A DNA stretch of 33,397 nt, from NCBI RefSeq assembly GCF_026988555.1, contig NZ_JALSLB010000064.1, forward strand, positions 1-33,397. Reading direction: 5' to 3'. Shown one piece after another: positions 25,065 to 33,397 of this stretch. The position numbers were made by a program, and so were the translations under genes. The notes under the pieces are model-generated. The model did not search any database. It was not told the DNA's origin and was given only the letters and a program-made list of their open reading frames with translations. The stretch's first letter is position 1, and each line of letters opens with the position of its first letter. This stretch comes from Thermococcus sp. (GTDB lineage: Archaea > Methanobacteriota_B > Thermococci > Thermococcales > Thermococcaceae).

Positions 25065-27785
25065 TCACTCACCCCCTCCCCTGATCTTTACGAGGGTTCT
25101 CAGGATCACCCTGTCCACGTCCACGGTCTTACCTCCCCAGCTCCGCATTGGGTCCACTCCGTCTTCTCCGTATTTGAACTGGACGATTATTCCCGTTGGG
25201 TCCCTCACTGTTCCGTCGTAGTCCACCTTGAGGTCCTGGAGCGCGTTGATTAAACGGCGTTGCATGTAACCGCTCTGTGCTGTCCTGACCGCGGTGTCAA
25301 CCAGTCCCTCACGTCCACCCATGGCGTGGAAGAAGTACTCCTGGGGAGTTAGCCCGCTCTTGTACGAGTTGATGATGAATCCTTTGGCCCTTGCTCCGAG
25401 GTCTCCGGGCTTGAAATGCGTCAGGACTCTTCCATGGTAGCCGCGATAGAGGCGCTTTCCACGGATTGACTGCTGTCCGAGCATCGCCGCCATCTGAGTG
25501 ATGTTCAGGATCTTACCCCTCGCTCCCGTCTTGGCCATGATGACCGCGTGGTTGCCCATACCGAGGTACCTCTCCGCGACTTTACCCGCGTTATCACGGG
25601 CCTCGGCAAGAACGGCCATGATCTTGCTCTCAAGTGTCTCCTCCAGTGTTTTACCTGGCAGGGGTTCAAGCTCTCCGTTGTTGTAAGCGGTGATGAGTCT
25701 GTTCACCTTCTCGTCAGCTTCCCGGATTATCTCCTTGATCCTGTCCAGCGCTTCGGTCGGGAGATCCTCGTCGTCTATTGCTGTCGTGAATCCTTTGTGG
25801 GTTATCGTCCAGATGGCGAGTTTTGTGACCTGATCCAGGAACTTCCTGCCCCTGTCGGGCCCGTATTCCCTTACAATGATGTCCAGTACTCTTCCATCCT
25901 CCCTTCCGTATGCTTTTTTATCTATAGCACCGCTCAGCAGTTTGCCGTTGAGGATGTATGTGAAGCCGTCGTAGGCGAGCTTCTTGATCTCCTCCGGGTC
26001 CGGAACGAGTTTCTCTGTTATGAGCTTCTCAAGGGCCTCACAGCGTTCAGGCTCGTCGCAGAGCTTGTTTCTGTACCATATGGTTAATCCTCCGGGAAGC
26101 GCCAGGGAGAAGATTGTCTTTCCGCTCCACAGCTCTACGCCGTTTTCTATCCTGTCCGGCTTGGGGAGCTTATCCACCTCTATGCCGGCGAACATGAGCA
26201 TCTGCTCCACTTCACTGCGGGTGAAGTAGGCCCCCTCGCGCGTGAGCAGGTAGCCACCGGAGATGTGGTCCTGTATTCCGGCGATGAGCGGACCTCCATA
26301 CCTCGGCGAGATTATGTGGTTCTGCACCTCCATGAGTATCTTGGCCTCTGCCTGCGCCTCCTCCGTCTGTGGCACGTGGAGGTTCATCTCGTCACCGTCG
26401 AAGTCCGCGTTGTACGGCGGGCAGACAGAGAGGTTGAGGCGGAAGGTTCTGTACGGCATCACCCTGACGCGGTGGGCCATGATGGACATCCTGTGGAGTG
26501 AGGGCTGCCTGTTGAAGAGGACTACGTCGCCGTCGAGAAGGTGTCTCTCAACCGTCCATCCTAGATCAAGCATCTCGGCAACGTTCTCACGGTTGTTTTC
26601 CATGAGCCTTATTCTTCTTCCCTCTGGGTCTATAACGTAGTTTGCCCCGGGATAATTCTCAGGGCCGTTGAGAACCATCTTCCTGAGTTTTTCTATGTTG
26701 AACTCCGTAACCCTCTCGGGAACTGTCAGCTCCATGGCAACGGCCATCGGAACGCCGACCTCGTTGATGCTTATCATCGGGTCGGGGCTGATAACCGTAC
26801 GGGCCGAGAAGTTGACGCGCTTACCACTGAGGTTTCCACGGAAGCGGCCTTCCTTACCCTTGAGCCTCTGTGAGAGGGTCTTCAGGGGCCTTCCGCTCTT
26901 GTGCTTGGCTGGCGGGATTCCTGAGGTCTCGTTGTTGATGTATGTGGTAACGTGGTACTGGAGGAGGTCCCAGAGGTCTTCAATAATCAGCTGGGGTGCA
27001 CCGGCCTCGATGTTGGATTTGAGGCGGTTGTTGATGCGGATTATGTCCACCATTTTGTGGGTGAGATCATCCTCCGCCCTGATGCCGCTTTCTAGAGTTA
27101 TCGACGGCCTCATCGTAACGGGCGGAACCGGTAGAACCGTAAGAACCATCCACTCAGGCCTGGCCTTCTCAGGATGGAGGCCGAGAACAGGGAGGTCTTT
27201 GTCTGGTATCCTCTCAAGCCTGTCCCTTACCTCACTGGGCATCATCCTGTGCTTGTACTCGTTTCCTTCCTCATCCTTCCTGAGCTCCCAATACGTGAAC
27301 GGTCTCTCGAACTTTATCGGGAACTGAGGCGCTCCACAGTGCGGGCAGACCATCCTTTCTTTGGCCTTCTTGTGTATCTCCTTGATCAGTGCATCTTTTG
27401 CCTTCTTCCTATCCCCCACCACTTCAAATTTTTTCATGTACTCACCGATCTCTTCGTCCGTGAGCTTCACTCTTCCGCACTCGCGGCAGGTGCTCTCAAG
27501 AACCCTGTGGATGGTTTTGGCGAATCCTATGTGTATCACCGGCCTCGCGAGCTCGACATGGCCAAAGTGACCTGGACAGTCCCCAGAGCGCGCCCCGCAG
27601 GTCTCACAGCGCAGTCCTGGGTCGATAACGCCAAGGCGTTTGTCCATAAGACCCCCTTCGATTGGATAACCGTCATCGTCGTAGGTATCGGGAACGGTTA
27701 TCTCGGCCGCGCTCATCTTTCTGATCTCCTGCGGTGAGAGGATTCCAAACTCAATACTTCCAATAACCTTTTTCATGGATCCCAT
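25065..27785 (-). CDS. rpoA1: DNA-directed RNA polymerase subunit A'
   Basis: A 906-residue N-terminal half of the largest subunit. It has the clamp zinc set [11 protein letters not shown]...H (C60, C63, C70, H73) and CRECG and CPHCG, and the absolutely conserved active-site motif [10 protein letters not shown], where three Asp bind the catalytic magnesium. [14 protein letters not shown] and the bridge-helix region ([21 protein letters not shown]) are also present. The ATG at 27785 is taken since GGTGTGAT precedes it; a second ATG at 27776 is possible. It begins six bases after the rpoB stop. No intein interrupts it. Confidence 0.96.
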   Translation of the reverse strand: MGSMKKVIGSIEFGILSPQEIRKMSAAEITVPDTYDDDGYPIEGGLMDKRLGVIDPGLRCETCGARSGDCPGHFGHVELARPVIHIGFAKTIHRVLESTCRECGRVKLTDEEIGEYMKKFEVVGDRKKAKDALIKEIHKKAKERMVCPHCGAPQFPIKFERPFTYWELRKDEEGNEYKHRMMPSEVRDRLERIPDKDLPVLGLHPEKARPEWMVLTVLPVPPVTMRPSITLESGIRAEDDLTHKMVDIIRINNRLKSNIEAGAPQLIIEDLWDLLQYHVTTYINNETSGIPPAKHKSGRPLKTLSQRLKGKEGRFRGNLSGKRVNFSARTVISPDPMISINEVGVPMAVAMELTVPERVTEFNIEKLRKMVLNGPENYPGANYVIDPEGRRIRLMENNRENVAEMLDLGWTVERHLLDGDVVLFNRQPSLHRMSIMAHRVRVMPYRTFRLNLSVCPPYNADFDGDEMNLHVPQTEEAQAEAKILMEVQNHIISPRYGGPLIAGIQDHISGGYLLTREGAYFTRSEVEQMLMFAGIEVDKLPKPDRIENGVELWSGKTIFSLALPGGLTIWYRNKLCDEPERCEALEKLITEKLVPDPEEIKKLAYDGFTYILNGKLLSGAIDKKAYGREDGRVLDIIVREYGPDRGRKFLDQVTKLAIWTITHKGFTTAIDDEDLPTEALDRIKEIIREADEKVNRLITAYNNGELEPLPGKTLEETLESKIMAVLAEARDNAGKVAERYLGMGNHAVIMAKTGARGKILNITQMAAMLGQQSIRGKRLYRGYHGRVLTHFKPGDLGARAKGFIINSYKSGLTPQEYFFHAMGGREGLVDTAVRTAQSGYMQRRLINALQDLKVDYDGTVRDPTGIIVQFKYGEDGVDPMRSWGGKTVDVDRVILRTLVKIRGGGE

Positions 27786-27790
27786 AGCTA

Positions 27791-30700
27791 TCACACCCTG
27801 TCCTTCAGCTTGAGGGAAGGCCTTATCACCATGGCCTTCAGCTCGTCCAGCAGCAGTTTGAAGGCGTAGCTCATTTCCACCCTGCTTATTCTCTCCTCTT
27901 CCCCGCACACCGGGCAGTAGACCTTACCCCTGCGTTTGTCTTCTATCGCTAGGTGGCCGCAGTTCTCGCAGACCCATACCTCTGACTTATCGCTCTCCTC
28001 TAGCAGTCTCTCAATGAGTAGCATCGCCGCCCCGTGGCCGATGAGAACATCGCGCTCCATCTCACCGAACCTGAGACCACCTTCCCTGGCCCTTCCCTCG
28101 GTCGGCTGCTTGGTGAGAACCTGCACCGGACCTCTGCTCCTCGCGTGCATCTTGTCGGCGACCATGTGGTGAAGCCTCTGGTAATAGATGACACCTACGA
28201 ACACATCGGCCTCAAGTCTCCTCCCGGTTATTCCGTCGTACATGACCTCCCTTCCGCTGTGCTTGAAGCCCAGCTCCTCAAGTTCCTTCCTGAGCATCTC
28301 CTCCGGCTCGCCAATGAAGGCGGTACCGTCAACGCGTCTGCCCTTGAGTGAGGCAACCTTTCCGCCTATGGCCTCTATGAGCTGTCCGACGGTCATACGG
28401 CTTGGAATACCGTGCGGGTTGACGATGAGATCGGGGACGATTCCATTCTCGGTCCATGGCATGTCTTCCTGAGGAACAATGAGACCCACGACACCCTTCT
28501 GCCCGTGCCTTGAGGCGAATTTGTCACCGAATTCCGGAATGCGTAGGTCTCTGGTGGTCACCTTAACGAGCTTCGTTCCGTCGCCGGTCTCGGTTATGAT
28601 GACCTTATCAACGATCCCGTGCTCGCTTGGTCTTACGGCTATACTGGTTTCCCTCCTCTCCTGCAGTATTATCCCGCCAAGGCCACTCTGTTCCTCAAGG
28701 AACCTAGGGGGGGAGGTTCTCCCTACTAGGACATCCTTACCTGTGACCTTTGACTCTGGAAAGATTATACCGTCCTCGTCAAGGTGCCTGTAATATTTCT
28801 CACCTAGGTAGCCCTGGATGGTCGGGTCTGGAACCTCAAAGCGGTCGGTCTGGCCGCCGAGGTATCGCTTCTCCTCGGCTTCGTAAGTTCTGAAGAACGT
28901 TGTCCTGCCGAGTCCGCGCTCTATGGATGCCTTGTTCATAATGATGGCATCCTCCATGTTGTACCCACCATAGCTCAGGACGGCAACGACGAAGTTCTGG
29001 CCGGCCGGCCTTTCCTCGAAGCCAACTGCCTTCATTATCCTTGAGTTAACGAGCGGAACCTGTGGGTAGTGCATGAGGTGACCGCGGGTATCAACGCGCA
29101 GGCGGAAGTTCGACCAGCCGAGACCGAGGCTCTGCTTGGCCATACCTGCACCGTAGGTGTTACGCGGTGCGGCGTTGTGTTCCGGGTAGGGAACGAGCGA
29201 AGCCGGAATACCGAGTATCGCGGCCGGCATGAGCTCAAGGTGGGTGTGCTCCTCCGTGACCTCCCAGGGCCAGGTTGCCACAAGGGCGTTCTCCTCCTCC
29301 TCGGCGTCGAGGTACTCGATGACGCCCATCTTGACAAGGTCACTCCAGGTGAGGGTGCCGTTTTTTATTCCCTCAATGTGCTCACGGGTGAGCTTTGGTT
29401 CCCCGTTTTCGACAATTATTAAAGGTCTTCTTACCCTGCCATCGTCACTGTTGACGTAGATTTCCTTGACCTCTTCATCCTCATACGCCGCGACGTTGAC
29501 GGCGTCGCTGATCCTGCCACTGCGCCTGTCCTCGCGTATCCTCTTTACGAGACTCCTGCCGTCCTCTACTGTTCCGATTAACACACCGTTCAGGTACACA
29601 CGCCAGAGTTCGGGGTTTGGCCTCCTTTCCTCGATTGGAATGACCCCCAGCACTCCCAGGTACTTTCTGGCTTCCTCCTCGGGGATCCCCGTGGTTATCT
29701 GGGACATCAGCGCCAGGTTCTTAACCAGACCACAGTTCGGGCCCTCCGGCGTCTCGGTCGGGCAGATCCTTCCCCAGTGAGTTCCGTGGAGGTCACGGGC
29801 CTCGAAATGGGGCTGCTCCCTGCTGAGGGGGGATGTCACGCGCCTTAGATGGGAGAGGGTTGACATGTAGTTGGTCCTGTCGAGCAGCTGGCTCACACCG
29901 GTTCTTCCGCCGGGCCATGCACCGGTCGCTAGGGCATGTTCGATCCTCTCGCTGAGGACGTCTGGCCTTATCGAGTTTCTCACGAAGCGCTGGACGTTCT
30001 CGAAGGTGTAGCGCTCACCCTTCCTCTGGTAGGTCTTGGTCATCTGGTACTGCATGTCCTTCACAAGCTGGCCGAAGGCAACACGGAAGAGGTCTTTTAG
30101 GAGATCTCCTGCCAGCTTAAGTCTCTTATTGGCGTAGTGATCCTTGTCGTCCTCGCCGCGGAGGCCGAGGGACAGCTCCAGAACCTTCAAGGCCATCATG
30201 CCAAGATAGTACGCCTTTGCCTTCCTGTCAGTTTCCTCAACCCCCATGTGCGGCAGGAGATTGTTGTCCACGATGTGTTCAGCCCTTCTGAGCCTGTACT
30301 CCTTTGGCTGGCCTGGGAGGGAGAGCTTTCCTATATAATCGAGTGCCTCTTCCTTGTTGTTTATATCGCCTGCATCCTCAAGGTTTTCGAACAGGACCTG
30401 CTGGATCCTTGGGTCGTCGCTGACAGCTTCGACTATCTCCTTATCGCTCTCAAGACCCAGCGCACGCATGACGTAGATAAACTTAACTGCCTTCGGAACG
30501 TTGGGGATGTTGACGTACAGGATACCGTCCTTTTTCCTTTCGACGGTTATGAGAGCACGATAACCGTGCCGGTATGAAAATACCTTGGCAACGACTTTGT
30601 TTTGTCTTTCATCCCTCTCCACAAGGGTCTTGTTGGGGGCCAGATCTTCAATGGATACGATAACCCTTTCAGAACCGTTTATGATGAAGTATCCACCTGG

Positions 30701-31153
30701 ATCCTTTGGGTCCTCCCCCATCTTTACTAGTTCCTCGTCGCTGAGGCCGTAGAGTCTGCACGCCTTTGATTTCAGCATTATGGGAAGCTCTCCAATGCGC
30801 GACTCCACCTTCTCCTGCTCAACGCCGTTTACAACAGGTATGAGCTCTAGGTACACGGGAGCCGAATAGGTGAGGTTCCTCATGCGGGCGTCCATGGGGT
30901 ACAGTGGCTTTCTCTGTCCCTGTGCCTCCTGGAATTCGGGTTCCCCCATTCGTATCTTTCCGAATCTAACCTCGAAGTCTGGGATATCCGGTTTAACACC
31001 GCCGAATTCGTTTATGACCTCCTGCAGGCCATGATCAATAAAAGCGTTGTAAGAGTCAAGGTGCTGCCGTACGAATCCTTTCTCCTTCCAGTACGCCTCC
31101 ATAACAACCCAGAGGTCATCTGGGCTAACGTCCACAACGGTCGGTCCCCTCAT
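27791..31153 (-). CDS. rpoB: DNA-directed RNA polymerase subunit B
   Basis: A 1120-residue second largest subunit, complete and not split into B' and B''. It shows the start [33 protein letters not shown], the active-site [11 protein letters not shown] and [13 protein letters not shown] segments and, near the C-terminus, the zinc set CENC...CPVC (C1062, C1065, C1080, C1083) in the [16 protein letters not shown] region. Length and order fit the Thermococcales protein closely. The frame is clean over 3.3 kb, which is a useful control for the frame lesions elsewhere in this window. Confidence 0.97.
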   Translation of the reverse strand: MRGPTVVDVSPDDLWVVMEAYWKEKGFVRQHLDSYNAFIDHGLQEVINEFGGVKPDIPDFEVRFGKIRMGEPEFQEAQGQRKPLYPMDARMRNLTYSAPVYLELIPVVNGVEQEKVESRIGELPIMLKSKACRLYGLSDEELVKMGEDPKDPGGYFIINGSERVIVSIEDLAPNKTLVERDERQNKVVAKVFSYRHGYRALITVERKKDGILYVNIPNVPKAVKFIYVMRALGLESDKEIVEAVSDDPRIQQVLFENLEDAGDINNKEEALDYIGKLSLPGQPKEYRLRRAEHIVDNNLLPHMGVEETDRKAKAYYLGMMALKVLELSLGLRGEDDKDHYANKRLKLAGDLLKDLFRVAFGQLVKDMQYQMTKTYQRKGERYTFENVQRFVRNSIRPDVLSERIEHALATGAWPGGRTGVSQLLDRTNYMSTLSHLRRVTSPLSREQPHFEARDLHGTHWGRICPTETPEGPNCGLVKNLALMSQITTGIPEEEARKYLGVLGVIPIEERRPNPELWRVYLNGVLIGTVEDGRSLVKRIREDRRSGRISDAVNVAAYEDEEVKEIYVNSDDGRVRRPLIIVENGEPKLTREHIEGIKNGTLTWSDLVKMGVIEYLDAEEEENALVATWPWEVTEEHTHLELMPAAILGIPASLVPYPEHNAAPRNTYGAGMAKQSLGLGWSNFRLRVDTRGHLMHYPQVPLVNSRIMKAVGFEERPAGQNFVVAVLSYGGYNMEDAIIMNKASIERGLGRTTFFRTYEAEEKRYLGGQTDRFEVPDPTIQGYLGEKYYRHLDEDGIIFPESKVTGKDVLVGRTSPPRFLEEQSGLGGIILQERRETSIAVRPSEHGIVDKVIITETGDGTKLVKVTTRDLRIPEFGDKFASRHGQKGVVGLIVPQEDMPWTENGIVPDLIVNPHGIPSRMTVGQLIEAIGGKVASLKGRRVDGTAFIGEPEEMLRKELEELGFKHSGREVMYDGITGRRLEADVFVGVIYYQRLHHMVADKMHARSRGPVQVLTKQPTEGRAREGGLRFGEMERDVLIGHGAAMLLIERLLEESDKSEVWVCENCGHLAIEDKRRGKVYCPVCGEEERISRVEMSYAFKLLLDELKAMVIRPSLKLKDRV

Positions 31154-31168
31154 AATCTCACCCCAGAA

Positions 31169-31417
31169 TCAATCCTCCACGACAAGCCTGTAGTAGTAAT
31201 AGCTGCCTGCCGTTGGGCTCTTCCTCTTTATCCCTATAACATCACCGGGCTTTGCGCCAAGAGCAACAACCGCAGGGTCCGAGGCTTTGATCTGTGGGAG
31301 CTGGGATATCCTGATACGATAATTCCCGAGGAGCTCATCTTTCTCCTCCTCACTGAGAACCCTGTGCTCGGGAACTAGCTCATGATCAAATATGTTAAAC
31401 TCTTTTTTCGTCGCCAC
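31169..31417 (-). CDS. rpoH: DNA-directed RNA polymerase subunit H
   Basis: An 82-residue subunit homologous to the C-terminal domain of eukaryotic Rpb5. It includes [19 protein letters not shown], and ends [20 protein letters not shown] start it at the GTG at 31417 because this gives the usual family length, with GGGGG about ten bases upstream; the ATG at 31438 would add seven residues with no homology and no good binding site. It is the first gene of an operon of eight genes that runs to S7. Confidence 0.92.
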   Translation of the reverse strand: MATKKEFNIFDHELVPEHRVLSEEEKDELLGNYRIRISQLPQIKASDPAVVALGAKPGDVIGIKRKSPTAGSYYYYRLVVED

Positions 31418-31481
31418 CGAGAATTGCCCCCTTAACATTTTTCAAGAACGATTACCACTACCTCCCACCTGCAAGTTTGGG

Positions 31482-31496
31482 TATATAAGCTTTTCG
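31482..31496 (-). promoter_or_regulatory. BRE/TATA promoter of the RNA polymerase operon
   Basis: Minus-strand GAAAAGCTTATATAC gives a BRE (GAAAAG) and a TATA box. A start near 31459 leaves a leader of about 42 bases before the GTG of rpoH. Confidence 0.65.
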
Positions 31497-31720
31497 AGTA
31501 GTATCTGGCCCACAGGGGTTTATATCGGTTGCGTAAAGTTTAAGAACCGATTTCAATGCCGAGAAGTTACCCTAATGTACTCATCTGTTCACACATCTCT
31601 GGAAAAGATTATAAGCAGCCCGTGATAGTTCGGGGTTCAAACTGGCCTTCCCATATGAGGGAGCAGAAATTAGCCGCGTACTAGAGAATCTGGATAATTT
31701 TAAGCAGGGTTTACTATAAA

Positions 31721-31835
31721 GGGAAACTTTTAAAGCAGTTTCAATTAACCATTGGCGCCCTTTGGGCACCTTCTGAGAGTGAAACACTCACCAAGCAAGC
31801 TTTGCTTGGCAAAGCCTGACCCAAAATGTTTTTAC
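31721..31835 (+). ncRNA. Candidate structured noncoding RNA with promoter and T5 end
   Basis: A purine-rich BRE (GGGAAA, 31721-31726) and TATA box (CTTTTAAAG, 31727-31735) predict a start near 31757. Three hairpins lie in a row around and after it: GCCC-TTT-GGGC (31757-31767, extendable across one mismatch to 31754-31770), GAGTG-AAA-CACTC (31777-31789) and CCAAGCAA-GCT-TTGCTTGG (31791-31809). A T5 run ends the element at about 31828-31834. No translation signal is seen. I know of no family with this layout, so this could be a new small RNA of about 75 bases, though a transposon remnant or a repeated DNA element is also possible. Confidence 0.45.
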
Positions 31836-32077
31836 TTATTGAAGTCCTGAAAAAACTTCGTGCACTTTAAAACGGGCGATTTTGTTGGAGGTTGCTCTTA
31901 TAATTATCCTCTTACGAGTGTTTTACTCTTCAAACTGCGTCCAAAGGATGCTAATAACAAGGCGGAAAACTGATTGAAGAGGATTATTTGATGGCCAAAC
32001 CCTCGTTGAGAACGGAGTTAAAATATCGCACGACCTTTAAGGACATGGCACCAAACACCGTTAGAACCTTTTAATGA

Positions 32078-32097
32078 AACTTTTCGCCAGAAAAGTT
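32078..32097 (-). repeat. Perfect hairpin after the tRNA cluster
   Basis: AACTTTTC and GAAAAGTT form an eight-pair stem with a four-base loop, six bases beyond the encoded CCA of the CAT-anticodon tRNA. It may protect or terminate the precursor; archaea do not usually need hairpin terminators. Confidence 0.5.
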
Positions 32098-32102
32098 CCC
32101 AA

Positions 32103-32180
32103 TGGTGGGCCCGGGGGGCTTCGAACCCCCGACCACGCGGTTATGAGCCGCGCGCTCTGACCAGGCTGAGCTACGGGCCC
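32103..32180 (-). tRNA. tRNA with CAT anticodon, likely tRNA-Ile2
   Basis: The minus strand gives acceptor GGGCCCG/CGGGCCC, anticodon loop CTCATAA (anticodon CAT) and a T arm with GTTCGAA. Discriminator A and CCA are encoded (32103-32106). The GGGCCCGTAGCTCA body is that of isoleucine tRNAs, so this is probably Ile2, whose C34 is changed to agmatidine to read AUA. It lacks the A1 and GGGATGGGG features of the initiator; elongator tRNA-Met cannot be excluded. Confidence 0.9.
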
Positions 32181-32185
32181 ATTGA

Positions 32186-32261
32186 TGGCGCCGCCGCCCG
32201 GACTCGAACCGGGGACCGCCGGATTAACAGTCCGGCGCTCTACCAACTAAGCTACGGCGGC
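32186..32261 (-). tRNA. tRNA-Asn (GTT)
   Basis: Acceptor GCCGCCG/CGGCGGC, anticodon loop CTGTTAA (anticodon GTT), T loop TTCGAGT, discriminator G and encoded CCA (32186-32188). It is five bases upstream of the CAT tRNA in the same unit, with a TATA box at 32291-32300. Confidence 0.96.
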
Positions 32262-32290
32262 ACGACCCAATGTAGGGAATACTGGGCGCG

Positions 32291-32300
32291 TTTATAAATC
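32291..32300 (-). promoter_or_regulatory. TATA box of the tRNA-Asn / CAT tRNA unit
   Basis: Minus-strand GATTTATAAA is centred about 26 bases before 32269, eight bases upstream of the tRNA-Asn 5' end. Confidence 0.6.
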
Positions 32301-32370
32301 TTACGGTGAGGATAGGGGGTGTGTGGGAAGTTTGACTCCCCGCCTGTTGGGCTAAGCCCTGAGACTGAAA

Positions 32371-32447
32371 TGGAGCCCCGGGCGGGATTTGAACCCGCGA
32401 CCGGCGGATTACAAGTCCGCCGCCCCGCCAGGCTAGGCTACCGGGGC
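32371..32447 (-). tRNA. tRNA-Thr (TGT)
   Basis: Acceptor GCCCCGG/CCGGGGC, anticodon loop CTTGTAA (anticodon TGT), T loop TTCAAAT, discriminator T, encoded CCA (32371-32373). A TATA box at 32471-32480 predicts a start at about 32449, two bases before the mature 5' end, so it has its own promoter. Confidence 0.96.
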
Positions 32448-32470
32448 ACGGTCTAAAAGCCGTGGGGTAG

Positions 32471-32480
32471 ATTATAAAGT
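32471..32480 (-). promoter_or_regulatory. TATA box of tRNA-Thr
   Basis: Minus-strand ACTTTATAAT is centred 26 bases before 32449, almost at the mature tRNA 5' end. Confidence 0.6.
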
Positions 32481-32520
32481 TTTCGTCGGGTCACGGCGAG
32501 AAATTATGAAGTAGGGGAAG

Positions 32521-33397
32521 TCAGTAATCGATCTCCCCCCTCTCCTGCAGTTCTCTGTACATACGCCAGGTTATAACGGGTTTTTTCACAGCTAGAACAT
32601 CATCCACCCGCTTGATCGTCGCGTTGTGCGGTGCGCCCTTGACGACCTCCGGGTTGCTGTAAGCCTCCTCGCTTATCCTCTTTAGAGCTTCAACGTACGC
32701 GTCGAGTTCCTCCCTGCTGACGGTCTCGGTGGGTTCTATCATGAGTGCCTCGTGGACTATCAGCGGGAAGTATATGGTCGGCGCGTGCATCCCGAAGTCA
32801 AGGAGCCTCTTCGCCACATCAAGGGCCTTAACCCCGGTCTCCTTCTTCATGGGCTCGGCGCTGAACACAACCTCGTGCTTCCTGAGCTCCTTATGGGGCA
32901 GCTCGTAGCCGCGCGTGCCCTTCAGTCTCTGGGCCAGGTAGTTGGCATTGAGAACCGCTATCTCGCTGGCCTCCCTGAGCCCGTCCCTGCCCATTATCTT
33001 GAGGTAAGTAAGGGCCCTGACCATCACCGCGAAGTTGCCGTAGAGCTCCTTCACCTTGCCTATGCTCTTGGGTACGTCGTAGTCGAGGTAGTAACGGTCG
33101 TTCTCTTCATCGTAGCCCACGAGCGGAACCGGCAGGTAGTCCTTGAGGAATTCCTTGACTCCGACCGGCCCGCTTCCTGGTCCGCCACCGCCATGCGGGG
33201 TCGAGAACGTCTTGTGAAGGTTGAGGTGGACGACGTCGAAGCCCATGTCTCCCGGCCTGACCTTTCCGAGGACAGCGTTGAGATTCGCACCGTCGTAGTA
33301 GAGAAGCCCCCCGGCTTTGTGGACTATCTCAGCTATCTCCAGTATCTCGTCCTCGAAGATGCCGAGGGTGTTGGGGTTGGTGAGCATCAAGCCGGCC
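32521..33397 (-). CDS. gcvPB: Glycine dehydrogenase (decarboxylating) subunit 2, C-terminal part
   Basis: About 292 residues of the second subunit of the split P protein of the glycine cleavage system; the N-terminal part lies beyond the right edge. The pyridoxal phosphate site is visible in [18 protein letters not shown] (lysine of LHKTF), with [14 protein letters not shown] before it and [22 protein letters not shown] after it. With subunit 1 it decarboxylates glycine and passes the aminomethyl group to the H protein. The GGGGPG loop and the C-terminal end match the two-subunit type seen in archaea. Its stop is 74 bases from tRNA-Thr. Confidence 0.95.
   Translation of the reverse strand, partial: AGLMLTNPNTLGIFEDEILEIAEIVHKAGGLLYYDGANLNAVLGKVRPGDMGFDVVHLNLHKTFSTPHGGGGPGSGPVGVKEFLKDYLPVPLVGYDEENDRYYLDYDVPKSIGKVKELYGNFAVMVRALTYLKIMGRDGLREASEIAVLNANYLAQRLKGTRGYELPHKELRKHEVVFSAEPMKKETGVKALDVAKRLLDFGMHAPTIYFPLIVHEALMIEPTETVSREELDAYVEALKRISEEAYSNPEVVKGAPHNATIKRVDDVLAVKKPVITWRMYRELQERGEIDY

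Larger units (their letters stand above)
31500..32102 (+). other. Long intergenic region without a supported protein gene
   Basis: Between the rpo promoter and the tRNA cluster lie about 600 bases with no protein gene I can support. It contains a candidate structured RNA (31721-31835), a second TATA-like sequence (CGATATAAACC, minus strand, near 31523-31533), a loose inverted repeat of an AATTATCCTCTT-like sequence near 31905 and AAGAGGATTATT near 31977, and a perfect hairpin at the end (32078-32097). An open frame on the minus strand (31581-31787) has no ribosome binding site. Confidence 0.6.

Noticed and set aside
27174-27737. Open frames on the plus strand opposite rpoA1 and rpoB
   Set aside because: Both polymerase genes are certain; the reverse frames show no start signals or motifs.
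31581-31787. A 68-codon open frame on the minus strand in the rpo-tRNA gap
   Set aside because: No ribosome binding site, no recognised domain, low-complexity sequence, and it overlaps the candidate structured RNA. I did not verify whether the sequence recurs elsewhere in the genome.

Overview
The window is chromosomal DNA of a hyperthermophilic euryarchaeon of the order Thermococcales, most likely Thermococcus. Signs of this are the order of the RNA polymerase and ribosomal protein genes, a cupin-type glucose-6-phosphate isomerase beside an ADP-dependent glucokinase, tRNA genes that encode their own CCA, strong GGAGGTGA-type ribosome binding sites, and BRE/TATA promoters about 26 bases before predicted starts. 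I assigned everything by reading protein motifs; no database search was run.

Layout. 1-2704: a gene fragment at the left edge, RNase Z, a TraB-family protein, a KH mini-protein and a frameshifted M50 (site-2) protease. 2705-7655: a sugar-phosphate block, pgi, ADP-glucokinase, mannose-1-P guanylyltransferase/mannose-6-P isomerase and a phosphohexomutase, which together can lead from glucose to GDP-mannose. pgi and glk each carry a Thermococcales glycolytic motif. 7742-11011: a secreted small protein followed by an ABC-2 type exporter operon in which all five genes are broken. 10994-13652 (minus): a CbiMNQO-type nickel/cobalt uptake operon with a C9 tract that breaks cbiM and an upstream inverted repeat resembling a NikR operator.

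13776-16173 (minus): L44e, S27e, aIF2-alpha, Nop10 and a PAC2 protein, a translation and ribosome-biogenesis operon. 16299-17122 (minus): a lysine exporter (LysO family) split into two overlapping genes. 17318-18517: alanine aminotransferase. 18566-18769 (minus): a ubiquitin-like sulfur carrier. 18997-19176: tRNA-Cys and tRNA-Ser. 19281-21734: the Nre repair protein and a phosphodiesterase/nucleotide pyrophosphatase-type enzyme. 21847-22013: a broken antitoxin-like gene.

22029-31417 (minus): the RNA polymerase and ribosomal operon rpoH-rpoB-rpoA1-rpoA2-L30e-nusA-S12-S7, intact throughout. 31439-32102 has no protein gene but holds a candidate structured RNA. 32103-32447 (minus): three tRNA genes. 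From 32521 to the right edge is the C-terminal part of glycine dehydrogenase subunit 2.

The least expected items are noncoding: two box C/D sRNA candidates (17160-17224 and 20541-20599), a three-hairpin RNA candidate at 31721-31835, the two glycolytic operators and the NikR-like operator. Frame lesions are concentrated in the 7.7-11.0 kb exporter operon while more than 15 kb of housekeeping genes are clean, which suggests true decay there, although several lesions lie in short homopolymers and sequencing error is not excluded.
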